Positions 36,311 through 45,902 of a stretch of DNA of 64,000 nucleotides are shown one piece after another. This DNA comes from an uncultured Bacteroidales bacterium. GTDB lineage: Bacteria; Bacteroidota; Bacteroidia; Bacteroidales; UBA932. The stretch spans positions 1 through 64,000 of the forward strand of contig CALUPG010000006.1 of assembly GCA_944322565.1 (NCBI GenBank), written 5' to 3'. Position 1 is the first letter of the stretch. Every line of letters begins with the position of its first letter. The notes beneath the pieces are model-generated. The model worked only from the letters and a program-made list of their open reading frames with translations, was not told where the DNA came from and made no database searches. Made by a program: the position numbers and the translations under genes.

Positions 36311-37291
36311 ATGAAAACCAAATTATTCTCAATCATGGCAGCATCAGCCGCATGCGCACTGCTGCTTGCATCATGTTCTGAAAAAGACGACCCGAACAAG
36401 GGGGGGGATGAGCCCGATCCGAAGCCGCCTGTCGCAGAGGATGTGTATGTGTCTTTGCTTCCTGTCGGGACACTGGAAACATTTGAGCTTGCCCACACCC
36501 AGAACGGGGTCAGCGGCGAAGTGTCGTTTTCCGTGAAGGCCCGCCTTTCCGGAGAGTCTGCAGAAGATGTGACAGTGACATTGAAAGCCGAGTGTAATGG
36601 CATCAGTTCAGACAAAATTCAATTGTCTTCTCAGCAGCTCACGGTTTCAGCCGGAAGGAAAGAATCTACAGGTGTCACTGTAAGCGTTTCCGACTGGTCC
36701 GAACTTGCGACCAATCAGGATGCTGCCGAATATACTCTTACCGTGAGCATAGCTGAAGCTTCGGATGACATAGACGAGAACGCATCTTCAGTGTCTGTCA
36801 CTATCAGCAAGGCAGCATACATTGAGTCCTCATTCCCGGACTTCAGCGGGGACTTCCTCACCTTATCTACTGCTAATGACATTGTTGCCGGCGGCTACAC
36901 TGAAAATCGGACTGCCGCCGACTGGACATTCAAGTTCTGGGCTACGAACGGAGGAACCATCGAACACACAACAGGAAATACTCTCTGCGGAGACGGAAAA
37001 GAAGACCTTGCCATTGACAAAGACCTCATCAATTTTATCGTTGACTTCAATGAGGTGAAGACTCTTGGCGGCCTGTATTTCCAGCATTGGGGTCCGGACT
37101 ATTGTCCGTCAAAGATAAGGCTGTCGGTCTCTGAAGACGGTGAGACATGGGTGCCTATGGGTGAGATTGGGACGAGTTCTCGGAACTATATCAAGTTCAG
37201 AGAGGAAGTCGTGACCCGGTATATGCGGTATGAGATGCTTGAAGCTCCTTCTCGTGTTGACATAATGTATATGTTCATTTACGAAAAATAG
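36311..37291 (+). CDS. Surface lipoprotein with Ig-like N-domain and F5/8 type C (discoidin-like) domain
   Basis: 326 residues. Signal MKTKLFSIMAASAACALLLASCSEKDD (acyl Cys 22), a Pro/Asp-rich linker, a beta-sandwich domain (about 45-165, DUF1735/BT_3987 type: GEVSFSVKARL, ADVTVTLK-like strand) and a C-terminal discoidin-like domain (about 190-326) with LINFIVDFNEVKTLGGLYFQHW, IRLSVSEDGETWVPMGE and YMRYEM, which are the hallmark strands of that fold. It probably binds glycan at the cell surface. The 233 bp before it are AT-rich with no clear promoter. Confidence 0.75.
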   Translation: MKTKLFSIMAASAACALLLASCSEKDDPNKGGDEPDPKPPVAEDVYVSLLPVGTLETFELAHTQNGVSGEVSFSVKARLSGESAEDVTVTLKAECNGISSDKIQLSSQQLTVSAGRKESTGVTVSVSDWSELATNQDAAEYTLTVSIAEASDDIDENASSVSVTISKAAYIESSFPDFSGDFLTLSTANDIVAGGYTENRTAADWTFKFWATNGGTIEHTTGNTLCGDGKEDLAIDKDLINFIVDFNEVKTLGGLYFQHWGPDYCPSKIRLSVSEDGETWVPMGEIGTSSRNYIKFREEVVTRYMRYEMLEAPSRVDIMYMFIYEK

Positions 37292-37431
37292 TCTTTGGGT
37301 ACGGCTCAAAACGGGTCTTCCTGTGTTATGCTTGATGCGAAAATCCTCATGTACGGCAGTACACTGCGGTTTTCTTATCTTCGCAGGCCTTGGAATCCCT
37401 CTTTTGGAGTCGCCCTTTGAGTGAAAGGATA

Positions 37432-37449
37432 TCCGGACAGCTGTCCGGA
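37432..37449. repeat. Perfect 18-bp palindrome
   Basis: tccggacagctgtccgga equals its own reverse complement. It lies just before the terminator after the discoidin-like lipoprotein gene. Role unknown. Confidence 0.6.
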
Positions 37450-37451
37450 CA

Positions 37452-37490
37452 GGGGCCGGAGGATTTTTTCTTCCGGCTCCTTTGTTTTTT
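37452..37490 (+). terminator. Terminator between the two lipoprotein genes
   Basis: A 10-bp stem (37452-37461 with 37471-37480, two G-T pairs), a loop of mostly T, then TTTGTTTTTT. It suggests separate transcription of the two lipoprotein genes. Confidence 0.6.
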
Positions 37491-37563
37491 GCCGGGATAG
37501 TGGTAATTTGCAGAGAATTTTGCAAATGAGACGGAATTGCCGGGAAAATAGATTGCATTTCAG

Positions 37564-39057
37564 ATGAAACTTATCGGAAAGATGAAAACAAATTGTGTGA
37601 GAATCATTTTATTGTGTCTGATGACTATGGTGGTAGGCGCGTCTGCGGCATGCTCATGTACTGAGACCGGAGGACCGGATGCGGGGCAGGAACCGGGCAG
37701 CGGCGGTGAAGAACCGGGAGGCGGAAGCCATGAAGGAGAGTTGCATGAAGGCCTCCTGACTCCTGACATGGAATCGGAGCTCAGGGATTACTTCTCGGAT
37801 GTGCTGACTGCTGAGTTTTCAGATGAAATTGAGAGGTTTGAAGATAAGTCTGTGCTGGAACTCAAGTATGCGGAAGACAATGCCGGGCTTGTCTGGAAGG
37901 CATGGAAAGATGCAAATGATGATTTCGCGGAGGAAAAATTGATTGATATAGGACCTCTTTCTCAAGGTGTTTCCGGCAGGTGGAGTCTTCCCTCGGGGCT
38001 TGAGCCGTCGGCTGTGATGCCGTACTATTTCGGGACCAAGGGCGTGAAGCCTGAAGAAGGCTGGCCGCTTTTCCTGTATATGCACGGCTCGGGGGATAAG
38101 GACGGGGAGTGGTCGGCAGGGCTGACGCTGTGCCGGGAGTTTGATGATGCCCCGTCGCTGTATTTTATACCGCAGATTCCGAATGAGGGAGAGTGGTACC
38201 GCTGGTGGCAGAAATCCAAGCAGTATGCCTGGGAGAAGCTCCTGCGTCTGGCCTTTGTCTCCGGGGAAGTCAATCCTGACAGGGTATATTTCTTCGGTAT
38301 CTCCGAGGGCGGCTACGGCTCGCAGAGGCTGGCGTCTTTCTATGCTGACTATCTTGCCGGTGCCGGTCCGATGGCCGGGGGAGAGCCTCTTAAGAATGCC
38401 CCGGCGGAGAACTGCGCCAATATTGCCTTCTCCCTCAGGACCGGAGCCGATGACACAGGATTCGGAAGGAATACTCTCACGGGATATACTTCCGAGGAAT
38501 TCGACAGGCTGGAGCAGAAGCATCCCGGACTTTATGTGCATAACATAGAACTGATTCCCGGCTACGGGCATGCAATCAACTATTATCTGACGACTCCCTG
38601 GCTGGCGGACTATGTGCGCAATCCTTGGCCGAAGTATTTCTGCTGGGAAAATTACGAGATGGACGGCAGGTACAGGGACGGATTTTACAATGTCCAGGTG
38701 CTTGAGCGCTCCAATCCGGACATGAGCATGAGGACCGTGTACGAGATGACCGTTTCCGGGAATGCGGTGAATATGTCTGTCCAGAATGTAGCATATGAGA
38801 CTACTGAAACGATGAACGGCATAGAGATGAAGTTCAGCAAGACCTACAGTCCGGTGACATCGGGCAAATTCCGCATATATCTGAACAGTCATCTTGTGGA
38901 TTTGTCGCAGCCGGTGACAGTGCGGGTAAACGGTGAGACAGCATTCGAGGGAATGGTTGAGCCGAGACTTGACATGATGGCGGAGAGCTGCGCCCTTTTC
39001 GGAGACCCGTGCAGAGTGTTTCCTTGCGGGGTCGACATAGACATGTCGGTATTATAG
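37564..39057 (+). CDS. Secreted alpha/beta-hydrolase (esterase-like) lipoprotein
   Basis: 497 residues. Lipoprotein signal with SAACSCTE (acyl Cys about 31), a Gly/Glu/Pro linker (GPDAGQEPGSGGEEPG), then an alpha/beta-hydrolase core: LFLYMHGSGDKDGEW (oxyanion region, about 160-175), FFGISEGGYGSQRL with nucleophile Ser (about 241) and a histidine in PGYGHAINYY (about 335). The C-terminal 90 residues form a beta domain with KFRIYLNSHLVDLSQPVTVRVNG. It may deacylate a surface glycan. The substrate is unknown. It is not near any SusCD pair. Confidence 0.8.
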   Translation: MKLIGKMKTNCVRIILLCLMTMVVGASAACSCTETGGPDAGQEPGSGGEEPGGGSHEGELHEGLLTPDMESELRDYFSDVLTAEFSDEIERFEDKSVLELKYAEDNAGLVWKAWKDANDDFAEEKLIDIGPLSQGVSGRWSLPSGLEPSAVMPYYFGTKGVKPEEGWPLFLYMHGSGDKDGEWSAGLTLCREFDDAPSLYFIPQIPNEGEWYRWWQKSKQYAWEKLLRLAFVSGEVNPDRVYFFGISEGGYGSQRLASFYADYLAGAGPMAGGEPLKNAPAENCANIAFSLRTGADDTGFGRNTLTGYTSEEFDRLEQKHPGLYVHNIELIPGYGHAINYYLTTPWLADYVRNPWPKYFCWENYEMDGRYRDGFYNVQVLERSNPDMSMRTVYEMTVSGNAVNMSVQNVAYETTETMNGIEMKFSKTYSPVTSGKFRIYLNSHLVDLSQPVTVRVNGETAFEGMVEPRLDMMAESCALFGDPCRVFPCGVDIDMSVL

Positions 39058-39083
39058 CATTGCGCCACGGCATAGCAAATACA

Positions 39084-39115
39084 TTTGCTCTACTCTCGGC
39101 TTCTTGCTATCTTTG
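39084..39115 (+). promoter_or_regulatory. Promoter of prfB
   Basis: TTTG 39084-39087, 20-bp spacer, TATCTTTG 39108-39115: an exact match to the Bacteroidetes consensus. The spacer contains ctctcggcttct, which also occurs in both prmA promoter copies. It lies 20 bp before ATG 39136. Confidence 0.8.
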
Positions 39116-39135
39116 CGCACAGAACTTTTTGGAAT

Positions 39136-40254
39136 ATGATTACATCAGAACAGATAAAGGAATTGCACCACAGGGCGGATGTCCTGAAGAAATGTCTTGA
39201 CATAGACGGGAAGAGGGCCGAAACGGAAGAGAAGCAGAAAAAGACTCTTGCCCCGGATTTCTGGGACGACCCGAAGGAGGCTGAGAAATACCTGAAGGAA
39301 CTTGCCGGGGTGAAATTCTGGGTGACAGGATATGACAAGGTGGCATCAGGGGTTGCGGACCTTGATGTCCTTTATGACTTTGCCAGGGACAGCCTGTCCG
39401 GGGCCGGTGAGGATGGAGAAACTCCGGAGACAAAGGAACTTGATGCGGCATACAAGGCCGTGGAAAAGGATATAGAGGAACTGGAGCTGCGCAATATGCT
39501 CGGAGAGGAGGGAGACAGCCTCGGGGCAATCCTTACAATCAATTCCGGGGCGGGCGGCACGGAGGCCAATGACTGGTCTTCAATGCTGATGAGGATGTAC
39601 ATGCGCTGGGGGGAAAGAAACGGCTACAAGGTGACTGTAACCGATGTCCTCGAGGGTGAGGATGCCGGCATAAAGTCAGCCACGATTCAGTTTGAGGGGG
39701 ACTATGCCTTCGGCTATCTGAAGGCCGAGAGCGGAGTGCACAGGCTTGTGCGCATATCTCCGTTCAATGCCCAGGGCAAGAGGCAGACTACATTTTCTTC
39801 CGTATTCGTCTATCCACTTGTGGATGACACCATCGAGATTGAAATTAATCCGGCTGACCTTGAGTGGGACACCTACCGCTCAAGCGGAGCGGGCGGGCAG
39901 AATGTCAACAAGGTTGAGACAGGAGTCAGGGTGAAGCATATCCCTACGGGAATCGTCGTTGAAAACACGGAGACGCGTTCTCAGCTGGACAACAGGCAGA
40001 ATGCCCTGCGCATCCTCAAGTCCCGTCTTTATGACCTTGAACTCAAGAAACGCCAGGCCAGGCAGGCGGAGCTGGAGGGCCAGAAGAAGAAGATAGAGTG
40101 GGGCTCCCAGATCAGAAGCTATGTGCTTCATCCCTACAAGATGGTTAAGGACCTGCGGACAGGATATGAGACTTCCGACACTCAGGGAGTCCTTGACGGA
40201 GACCTCAATGAGTTCATGAAAGTCTATCTGATGGGAGGAGGCGACAGGAAGTGA
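39136..40254 (+). CDS. prfB: Peptide chain release factor 2, without programmed frameshift
   Basis: 372 residues from ATG 39136; the upstream frame extension lies inside the promoter. RF2 identity: SPF tripeptide in RISPFNAQ (about 207-209) recognises UGA/UAA, and the GGQ motif in SGAGGQNVNK (about 253) triggers hydrolysis. At codons 22-26 the sequence is aaa tgt ctt gac, so the place of the usual cttTgac autoregulatory +1 frameshift site is present in-frame, without the T. The gene should thus be translated straight through and lack the UGA-dependent autoregulation. Confidence 0.95.
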   Translation: MITSEQIKELHHRADVLKKCLDIDGKRAETEEKQKKTLAPDFWDDPKEAEKYLKELAGVKFWVTGYDKVASGVADLDVLYDFARDSLSGAGEDGETPETKELDAAYKAVEKDIEELELRNMLGEEGDSLGAILTINSGAGGTEANDWSSMLMRMYMRWGERNGYKVTVTDVLEGEDAGIKSATIQFEGDYAFGYLKAESGVHRLVRISPFNAQGKRQTTFSSVFVYPLVDDTIEIEINPADLEWDTYRSSGAGGQNVNKVETGVRVKHIPTGIVVENTETRSQLDNRQNALRILKSRLYDLELKKRQARQAELEGQKKKIEWGSQIRSYVLHPYKMVKDLRTGYETSDTQGVLDGDLNEFMKVYLMGGGDRK

Positions 40255-40313
40255 CGTGTGTGGCGGAAAGTGACATCGCAAGAACAATGTGACGATAATC
40301 AAATCAAGACTAT

Positions 40314-41930
40314 ATGGTAGAGTTCAAGTATGCACCGATGTTTCAGCTTGGCGAGGACAAGACTGAATATTATCTCCTGACGAAAGACTATGTCTCAGTC
40401 GGAGAGTTTGAAGGCAAACCTATCCTGAAAGTTGCCAGGGAAGGGCTTACGGCGATGGCAAATGCCGCTTTCCGGGATGTTTCATTTATGCTCCGCCCGG
40501 CGCACAACGAGCAGGTGGCGAAGATTCTTTCTGACCTTGAGGCAAGCGAGAATGACAAATATGTCGCCCTGACTTTCCTCCGCAATGCTGAAGTTGCCTG
40601 CAAGGGCAAGCTGCCGTTCTGCCAGGATACGGGCACGGCCATTATCCACGGAGAAAAGGGACAGCAGGTGTGGACCGGATATTGCGATGAAGAGGCTCTC
40701 TCTCTCGGTGTGTTCAAGACTTATACTGAGGAGAATCTGCGTTATTCGCAGAATGCCCCTCTTACAATGTACGATGAGGTGAACACCAAGTGCAACCTTC
40801 CTGCACAGATTGACATAGAGGCTACGGAAGGCATGGAATACCGTTTCCTCTGCGTGGCAAAGGGCGGCGGCTCCGCCAACAAGACTTACCTCTATCAGGA
40901 GACAAAGGCTATCCTCAATCCGGAGACCCTTGTCCCGTTCCTCGTGTCCAAGATGAAGACCCTCGGGACGGCGGCCTGCCCTCCGTATCATATCGCATTT
41001 GTCATCGGCGGCACTTCAGCAGAAAGGAACCTGCTCACTGTCAAGCTTGCTTCCACGCACTATTATGATTCCCTTCCTACGACAGGGGACGGGACCGGCC
41101 GTGCGTTCCGTGATGTCAAACTTGAGCAGCAGGTGCTTGAAGCTGCCCACAAGATAGGTCTCGGAGCCCAGTTCGGCGGCAAATATTATGCACATGACGT
41201 GCGCATCATAAGGCTTCCGCGCCATGGTGCCAGCTGTCCTGTAGGACTCGGCGTAAGCTGCTCGGCTGACCGCAACATCAAGTGCAAGATCAACAGGGAC
41301 GGCATCTGGATAGAGAAGATGGACGACAATCCGGGACGTCTGATTCCGGAGGAACTCCGCCAGGCCGGGGAAGGCAATGCCGTCAGAATCAATCTTGATC
41401 AGCCTATGTCCGAGATTCTCAAGGAATTGACCAAATATCCAGTATCTACCCGGCTGAGTCTTTGCGGCACCATCATCGTCGCCCGTGACATTGCCCATGC
41501 GAAGATCAAGGAGCGTCTTGACAGGGGAGAGGAGATGCCTCAGTATCTCAAGAATCATCCTGTATATTATGCAGGTCCGGCGAAGACTCCTGCAGGGATG
41601 GCGTGCGGCTCAATGGGCCCGACAACTGCAGGCCGTATGGATCCGTATGTAGACCTCTTCCAGAGCCATGGCGGCAGCATGGTGATGCTTGCCAAAGGCA
41701 ACCGAAGCCAGCAGGTGACGGATGCCTGCAGGAAGCACGGCGGATTCTATCTTGGCTCAATCGGCGGTCCTGCCGCAATCCTTGCCCAGAACAACATCAA
41801 GTCCATCGAATGCGTGGAATATCCTGAGCTCGGGATGGAGGCCGTCTGGAAAATCCATGTGGAGGATTTCCCTGCTTTCATCCTCGTCGATGACAAGGGA
41901 AATGATTTCTTCAAGCAGATAGGACTGTGA
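40314..41930 (+). CDS. Fumarate hydratase, class I (4Fe-4S)
   Basis: 538 residues, the single-chain class I form. It interconverts fumarate and malate. Cluster-ligand cysteines appear in [10 protein letters not shown] (about 103), [10 protein letters not shown] (about 223) and in CPVGLGVSC (about 315). The C-terminal half holds [22 protein letters not shown] split by substitutions and a final VKSIEC-like region ([20 protein letters not shown]). The cluster makes it oxygen-sensitive, as fits an anaerobe. It is separated from prfB by 59 bp and ends 83 bp before a strong two-way terminator. Confidence 0.93.
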   Translation: MVEFKYAPMFQLGEDKTEYYLLTKDYVSVGEFEGKPILKVAREGLTAMANAAFRDVSFMLRPAHNEQVAKILSDLEASENDKYVALTFLRNAEVACKGKLPFCQDTGTAIIHGEKGQQVWTGYCDEEALSLGVFKTYTEENLRYSQNAPLTMYDEVNTKCNLPAQIDIEATEGMEYRFLCVAKGGGSANKTYLYQETKAILNPETLVPFLVSKMKTLGTAACPPYHIAFVIGGTSAERNLLTVKLASTHYYDSLPTTGDGTGRAFRDVKLEQQVLEAAHKIGLGAQFGGKYYAHDVRIIRLPRHGASCPVGLGVSCSADRNIKCKINRDGIWIEKMDDNPGRLIPEELRQAGEGNAVRINLDQPMSEILKELTKYPVSTRLSLCGTIIVARDIAHAKIKERLDRGEEMPQYLKNHPVYYAGPAKTPAGMACGSMGPTTAGRMDPYVDLFQSHGGSMVMLAKGNRSQQVTDACRKHGGFYLGSIGGPAAILAQNNIKSIECVEYPELGMEAVWKIHVEDFPAFILVDDKGNDFFKQIGL

Positions 41931-42013
41931 TTCCGACCGGTCTGCAATCCATGAAAAAAGAAATTGTCATATAAAAAGAGAAAAGATTTCAAAAAAGAGA
42001 AATCATTCTGTTC

Positions 42014-42054
42014 AAAAAGAGAAAATCCCGCAGCGCGCGGGATTTTCTCTTTTT
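42014..42054. terminator. Bidirectional terminator, 18-bp perfect stem
   Basis: Arms 42014-42031 and 42037-42054 pair without mismatch around loop agcgc; A-run on one side and T-run on the other. It serves the convergent fumarase (+) and P-type ATPase (-) genes. Confidence 0.95.
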
Positions 42055-42200
42055 GCATTTGGCTATATTTACAACTGGTTTTAAGTATTTGTTGTCTGGA
42101 CAGGATCCGCTCTTTTATTTTTGTTAAACAAACTGAATAATGTCTAATCCTCGTTTTGCCAGGGTCCTGTCCTTTTTATTGACAAGCAGTCCGGAGAAGC

Positions 42201-44843
42201 TTATCTGCCGTTCCATCTGAACATTTTGAACAGTTCCACGACAACGAGAGGCACAAAGGCAAGACCTATGATTGTCCACCACTGCATCTGTCCGAGTTCC
42301 TCAAACTGGAATGCTTCCCTGAATGCCGGCACCATCAGTACGGCCAGAGAGAATACCAGCGACATGAAGATGGCGAATATGAGAGGCTTGTTCCACAGCG
42401 GGTTGAATCTGAACCTGGATTCAGTATTGGAGTGCAGGTTGCCGGCATGGACAAGCTTGGCTGCAATCAGAGATGCGAACGCCATTGTCTGTCCCAGGGA
42501 TTCTGCAAGGTTGTCATCCCCTCCGTATATGTCCATCCCCATGTCTTTGCCGATGATGAATGCCACAAGGGTGATGGCTCCCATCATGACTCCCTGATAG
42601 CTGATTCTCCATATCATGCTCTTGTCCATGAACTGCTTGTTCTGTCCCCTTGATTTCTTTTTCATGATGTCTTTTGAAGCAGGGTCAAGGCTCAGTGCAA
42701 GGGCCGGGAATGTCTCGCTGACAAGATTTATCCACAGGATGTGTATCGGGAGAAGAGGAATTCCCATGTTGAAGATGGATGCCACAAAGAGCAGGAGCAC
42801 CTCTCCGAGGTTGGTGGACAGAAGGAAGAGTATAGTCTTGAGGATATTGTCATAGATTCTCCTCCCTTCTGACACGGCGGATACTATTGTGACGAAATTG
42901 TCGTCAGAAAGCACCATATCCGATGCATCCTTTGCCACTTCTGTACCTGTGATTCCCATCGAGACCCCTATGTCAGCCTGCTTGAGGGCCGGAGCATCGT
43001 TTACGCCGTCACCTGTCATGGCTACTATCTCTCCTCTCTTCTGCCAGGCGGTCACAATCTTCACTTTCTGTTCAGGAGCAATTCTGGCATAGACTGAATA
43101 TTTGCCGACATTCTCCTCGAATGTCCTGTCGTCTATCTTATCCAGTTCCGTTCCGGTGATGGCAAGGTCGCCTTCATTGTAGATGCCTATCTTTGAGGCT
43201 ATGGCGAGTGCAGTGGCCTTGTGGTCTCCCGTGATCATCACTGTCCTGATGCCTGCGTCATGGCATTCTTGTATGGCTCCTATGACTTCCTCCCTTTCAG
43301 GGTCAATCATGCCTGTGATTCCGACGAAAATAAGGTCTCTTTCAACTTCTTCCATCTCTGATGACACCTCGTCGGCAGGCCTGTAGGCCATGGCAAGCAC
43401 CCTCAACGCGGATTCTGCCATCTTCTGGTTTTTCTTCTGCAGGTCGCTGATGTCTGCAGGGGAAATCTCCCTCACGCCGTCGGCAGTTTCTATTTTTGTG
43501 CAGACCGAAAGTACTTCGTCAAGTCCTCCCTTGACATTTATCTGCAGAGAGCCGTCCTGCATCCTGTTGATTGTCGACATTCTTTTCCTGGAGGAGTCGA
43601 ATGCCACTTCCCCGACTCTCGGGCAGGCCGAGTCAAGTTCCGCCTTCTCCACCCCGTTTTGTCTTCCGAGGTCAATCAGGGCAATTTCCGTCGGGTCCCC
43701 AACCTTGGTGATGCCCCCTTCGTTGTTCTTTACTTCCTTTGCGTCGCAGCAGAGAACGGAGATTGTCACCAGCCTGTCAAGGTTTCCGCTCGGGGTATAT
43801 TCCTCCACGACGGTCATCTGGTTTTTGGTCAGAGTCCCTGTCTTGTCGGAGCAGATGACGGTAGTGCATCCGAGAGTCTCGACGGAAGGCAGTTTCCGTA
43901 TGATTGCATTATGCTTTACCATCCTGCGCACGCCCATCGATAGGATAATGGTGGATATTGCCGGCAGTCCTTCAGGAATTGCCGCCACTGCAAGGGACAC
44001 TGCCACCATGAACATACTGACCGGATCCCTGTCATTATTCAGAATGCCTATAAGGAATATCACGATGCAGATTGCTACTGATGCTATTCCTATGATTTTG
44101 CCGAGCTTCTCAAGCCGTACCTGCATCGGAGTCTGCGTGTCAGATTCTCCGCCGAGCATATCCGCAATCTTTCCTATCTCTGTATTCATCCCTGTGCCGA
44201 CAACGATGCCTTTCCCGTGTCCGAAAGTCACGACTCCGCTTGAATAGGCCATGTTGGTGCGGTCTCCGAGCGGAATGTCCGTGCCCTGGAGGATGTCTCC
44301 GGTTTTTTCCACCGGCACTGACTCACCGGTCATGGAAGACTCCTGGATGCTCATGTTGACGGATTCGGTGATTCTTATGTCCGCCGGCACAATGTCACCG
44401 ACTTCGAGTTCCACCAGATCTCCGGGAACCACATCCTCCACATTCACCACTATCGCTTCCCCGTCCCTGACGACTTTAGCCATAGGCGCTGCCATCTTTT
44501 TAAGGGACTCGAGTGATTTCTGGGCCTTGAACTCCTGATATGCACCGATTATTGCATTCAGCAGGAGGATTCCCATTATGATATATGTGTCAAGCAGTCC
44601 TTCATCTGTCTTCAATCCCATATAGCCGGAAATCGCGGCGGCTATTATGAGGAGGATGATCATAAAGCTTTTGAACTGCTCTATGAACATCAGCATGAAC
44701 GGCTTGTTCTTTTTCTGCACGAGGGTGTTCTTCCCGTATTTTTCTATTCTGGAGGCAATTTCTCCGCCTTTCAGTCCTTTCTCCGGGTCTGACCCCATTT
44801 CTCTGGCGACATCCTCAATCGATTTGTTGTAGAATTGTTCCAT
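42201..44843 (-). CDS. P-type (PMCA/SERCA-like) calcium-transporting ATPase
   Basis: 880 residues from ATG 44843 (a TTG at 44870 is less likely). It pumps Ca2+ out of the cytoplasm at the cost of ATP. Motifs: SMTGESVPV in the actuator, AAIPEGLPA in M4, CSDKTGTLTKNQ with the phosphorylated Asp near 331, the hinge MTGDGVNDAPALKQAD, and LGEVLL in M5. M6 reads NLVSETFPA where SERCA has NLVTDGLPA, so an Asp ligand is replaced by Glu. Metal choice is therefore likely, not proven, calcium. It is transcribed away from an AraC-family gene. Confidence 0.9.
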   Translation of the reverse strand: MEQFYNKSIEDVAREMGSDPEKGLKGGEIASRIEKYGKNTLVQKKNKPFMLMFIEQFKSFMIILLIIAAAISGYMGLKTDEGLLDTYIIMGILLLNAIIGAYQEFKAQKSLESLKKMAAPMAKVVRDGEAIVVNVEDVVPGDLVELEVGDIVPADIRITESVNMSIQESSMTGESVPVEKTGDILQGTDIPLGDRTNMAYSSGVVTFGHGKGIVVGTGMNTEIGKIADMLGGESDTQTPMQVRLEKLGKIIGIASVAICIVIFLIGILNNDRDPVSMFMVAVSLAVAAIPEGLPAISTIILSMGVRRMVKHNAIIRKLPSVETLGCTTVICSDKTGTLTKNQMTVVEEYTPSGNLDRLVTISVLCCDAKEVKNNEGGITKVGDPTEIALIDLGRQNGVEKAELDSACPRVGEVAFDSSRKRMSTINRMQDGSLQINVKGGLDEVLSVCTKIETADGVREISPADISDLQKKNQKMAESALRVLAMAYRPADEVSSEMEEVERDLIFVGITGMIDPEREEVIGAIQECHDAGIRTVMITGDHKATALAIASKIGIYNEGDLAITGTELDKIDDRTFEENVGKYSVYARIAPEQKVKIVTAWQKRGEIVAMTGDGVNDAPALKQADIGVSMGITGTEVAKDASDMVLSDDNFVTIVSAVSEGRRIYDNILKTILFLLSTNLGEVLLLFVASIFNMGIPLLPIHILWINLVSETFPALALSLDPASKDIMKKKSRGQNKQFMDKSMIWRISYQGVMMGAITLVAFIIGKDMGMDIYGGDDNLAESLGQTMAFASLIAAKLVHAGNLHSNTESRFRFNPLWNKPLIFAIFMSLVFSLAVLMVPAFREAFQFEELGQMQWWTIIGLAFVPLVVVELFKMFRWNGR

Positions 44844-44985
44844 TTCAACCTGAATTTTATTTGTCTGCAATAATTGCTATGCAGTCAACTGTGTGCAACA
44901 ATAATTTCAGGTGCAAAAGTAGTCGGAGTGACAATATATATTATTATGTTTGCAGAACAAAAAATGTTGAAAAAGTCGGATTATT

Positions 44986-45876
44986 ATGAGAAACAAGTCA
45001 ACCGCCAAGTTTGAAAGTATAGATATAGGCGATTTGTTTGAAACAGGGAAACCCCGTTCAATCAAGAATTTCTATATGACGGACTATGGAACTGGCCGTC
45101 ATTTTTTCCGGAATGGTTCTTCATTTATTTTTAATGGTTTTGCCATAAGCCTGTGCCTTTCCGGCATCTGTTCCATGAAGGTCGGGGGAAGGCATTACGA
45201 TGTGACGGCCGGTTCATTCATAATTCTGTCTCCTAATCTCCTTGTGGAAATAGTCGGGGTGTCCGATGATTTCAACCTCAGGAACATCATAGTTTCCCTT
45301 GATGTCATCCTTGAGTTCCCGAGTCCCGTGGACATTAATATCATGAATTCTTCCCTGAGGAATCCCGTAATAGCGTTGTCTGATGTCCAAATGAGGCATC
45401 TTACCGAATATTATGACTTTCTTGGCAAACAATACGAGGAGACCGGCAATGCCTACAGGGAGGAAATTTCCAAGACGCTCCTGTATGCGCTGATGCTTGA
45501 AATCTGCAATATATACAGGGGTATATCAGGAGAAAACGCACAGGTGGCCAGACCCAAGCCGGAAAAGCTGACAGATGATTTCTTCCTGCTCCTGAACAGG
45601 TATTACAAGACGGAACACAATGCCGGATTTTATGCCGACAAGCTGAACAGGACGCCCAAATATCTTTCCACAGCCATAAAGAAACTCAGCGGCCGCTCCG
45701 TCTCCGACTGGATAAATTCAACATTGGTCAGCGAGATAAAGCTGCTTCTGAAGGTCACGGACAAGACCATTCTTGAAATATCAGAGGAGCTGAATTTCTC
45801 CAGCCCCTCCGTCTTCGTCCAGTTCTTCCGCCGCAACACCGGCATCACCCCGCTGCAGTACCGCAAACAGTTCTGA
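44986..45876 (+). CDS. AraC-family transcriptional regulator
   Basis: 296 residues. The N-terminal part (about 20-130) is cupin-like (FRNGSSFIFNGFAISLCLSG, then VTAGSFIILSPNLL), and the C-terminal part (about 200-296) is a two-helix-turn-helix DNA-binding domain with YADKLNRTPKYLSTAIKKLSG and ISEELNFSSPSVFVQFFRR, ending GITPLQYRKQF. It diverges from the P-type ATPase across about 140 bp and faces the next lipoprotein gene convergently. Its regulon cannot be read from here. Confidence 0.88.
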   Translation: MRNKSTAKFESIDIGDLFETGKPRSIKNFYMTDYGTGRHFFRNGSSFIFNGFAISLCLSGICSMKVGGRHYDVTAGSFIILSPNLLVEIVGVSDDFNLRNIIVSLDVILEFPSPVDINIMNSSLRNPVIALSDVQMRHLTEYYDFLGKQYEETGNAYREEISKTLLYALMLEICNIYRGISGENAQVARPKPEKLTDDFFLLLNRYYKTEHNAGFYADKLNRTPKYLSTAIKKLSGRSVSDWINSTLVSEIKLLLKVTDKTILEISEELNFSSPSVFVQFFRRNTGITPLQYRKQF

Positions 45877-45902
45877 CGCAGTGCTCCCGGCAGAAAGCAT
45901 TT

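Noticed and set aside
37292..37563. Small gene in the gap between the two lipoprotein genes.
   Set aside because: Only a palindrome and a terminator stand out; short frames there show no start signals or recognisable sequence.
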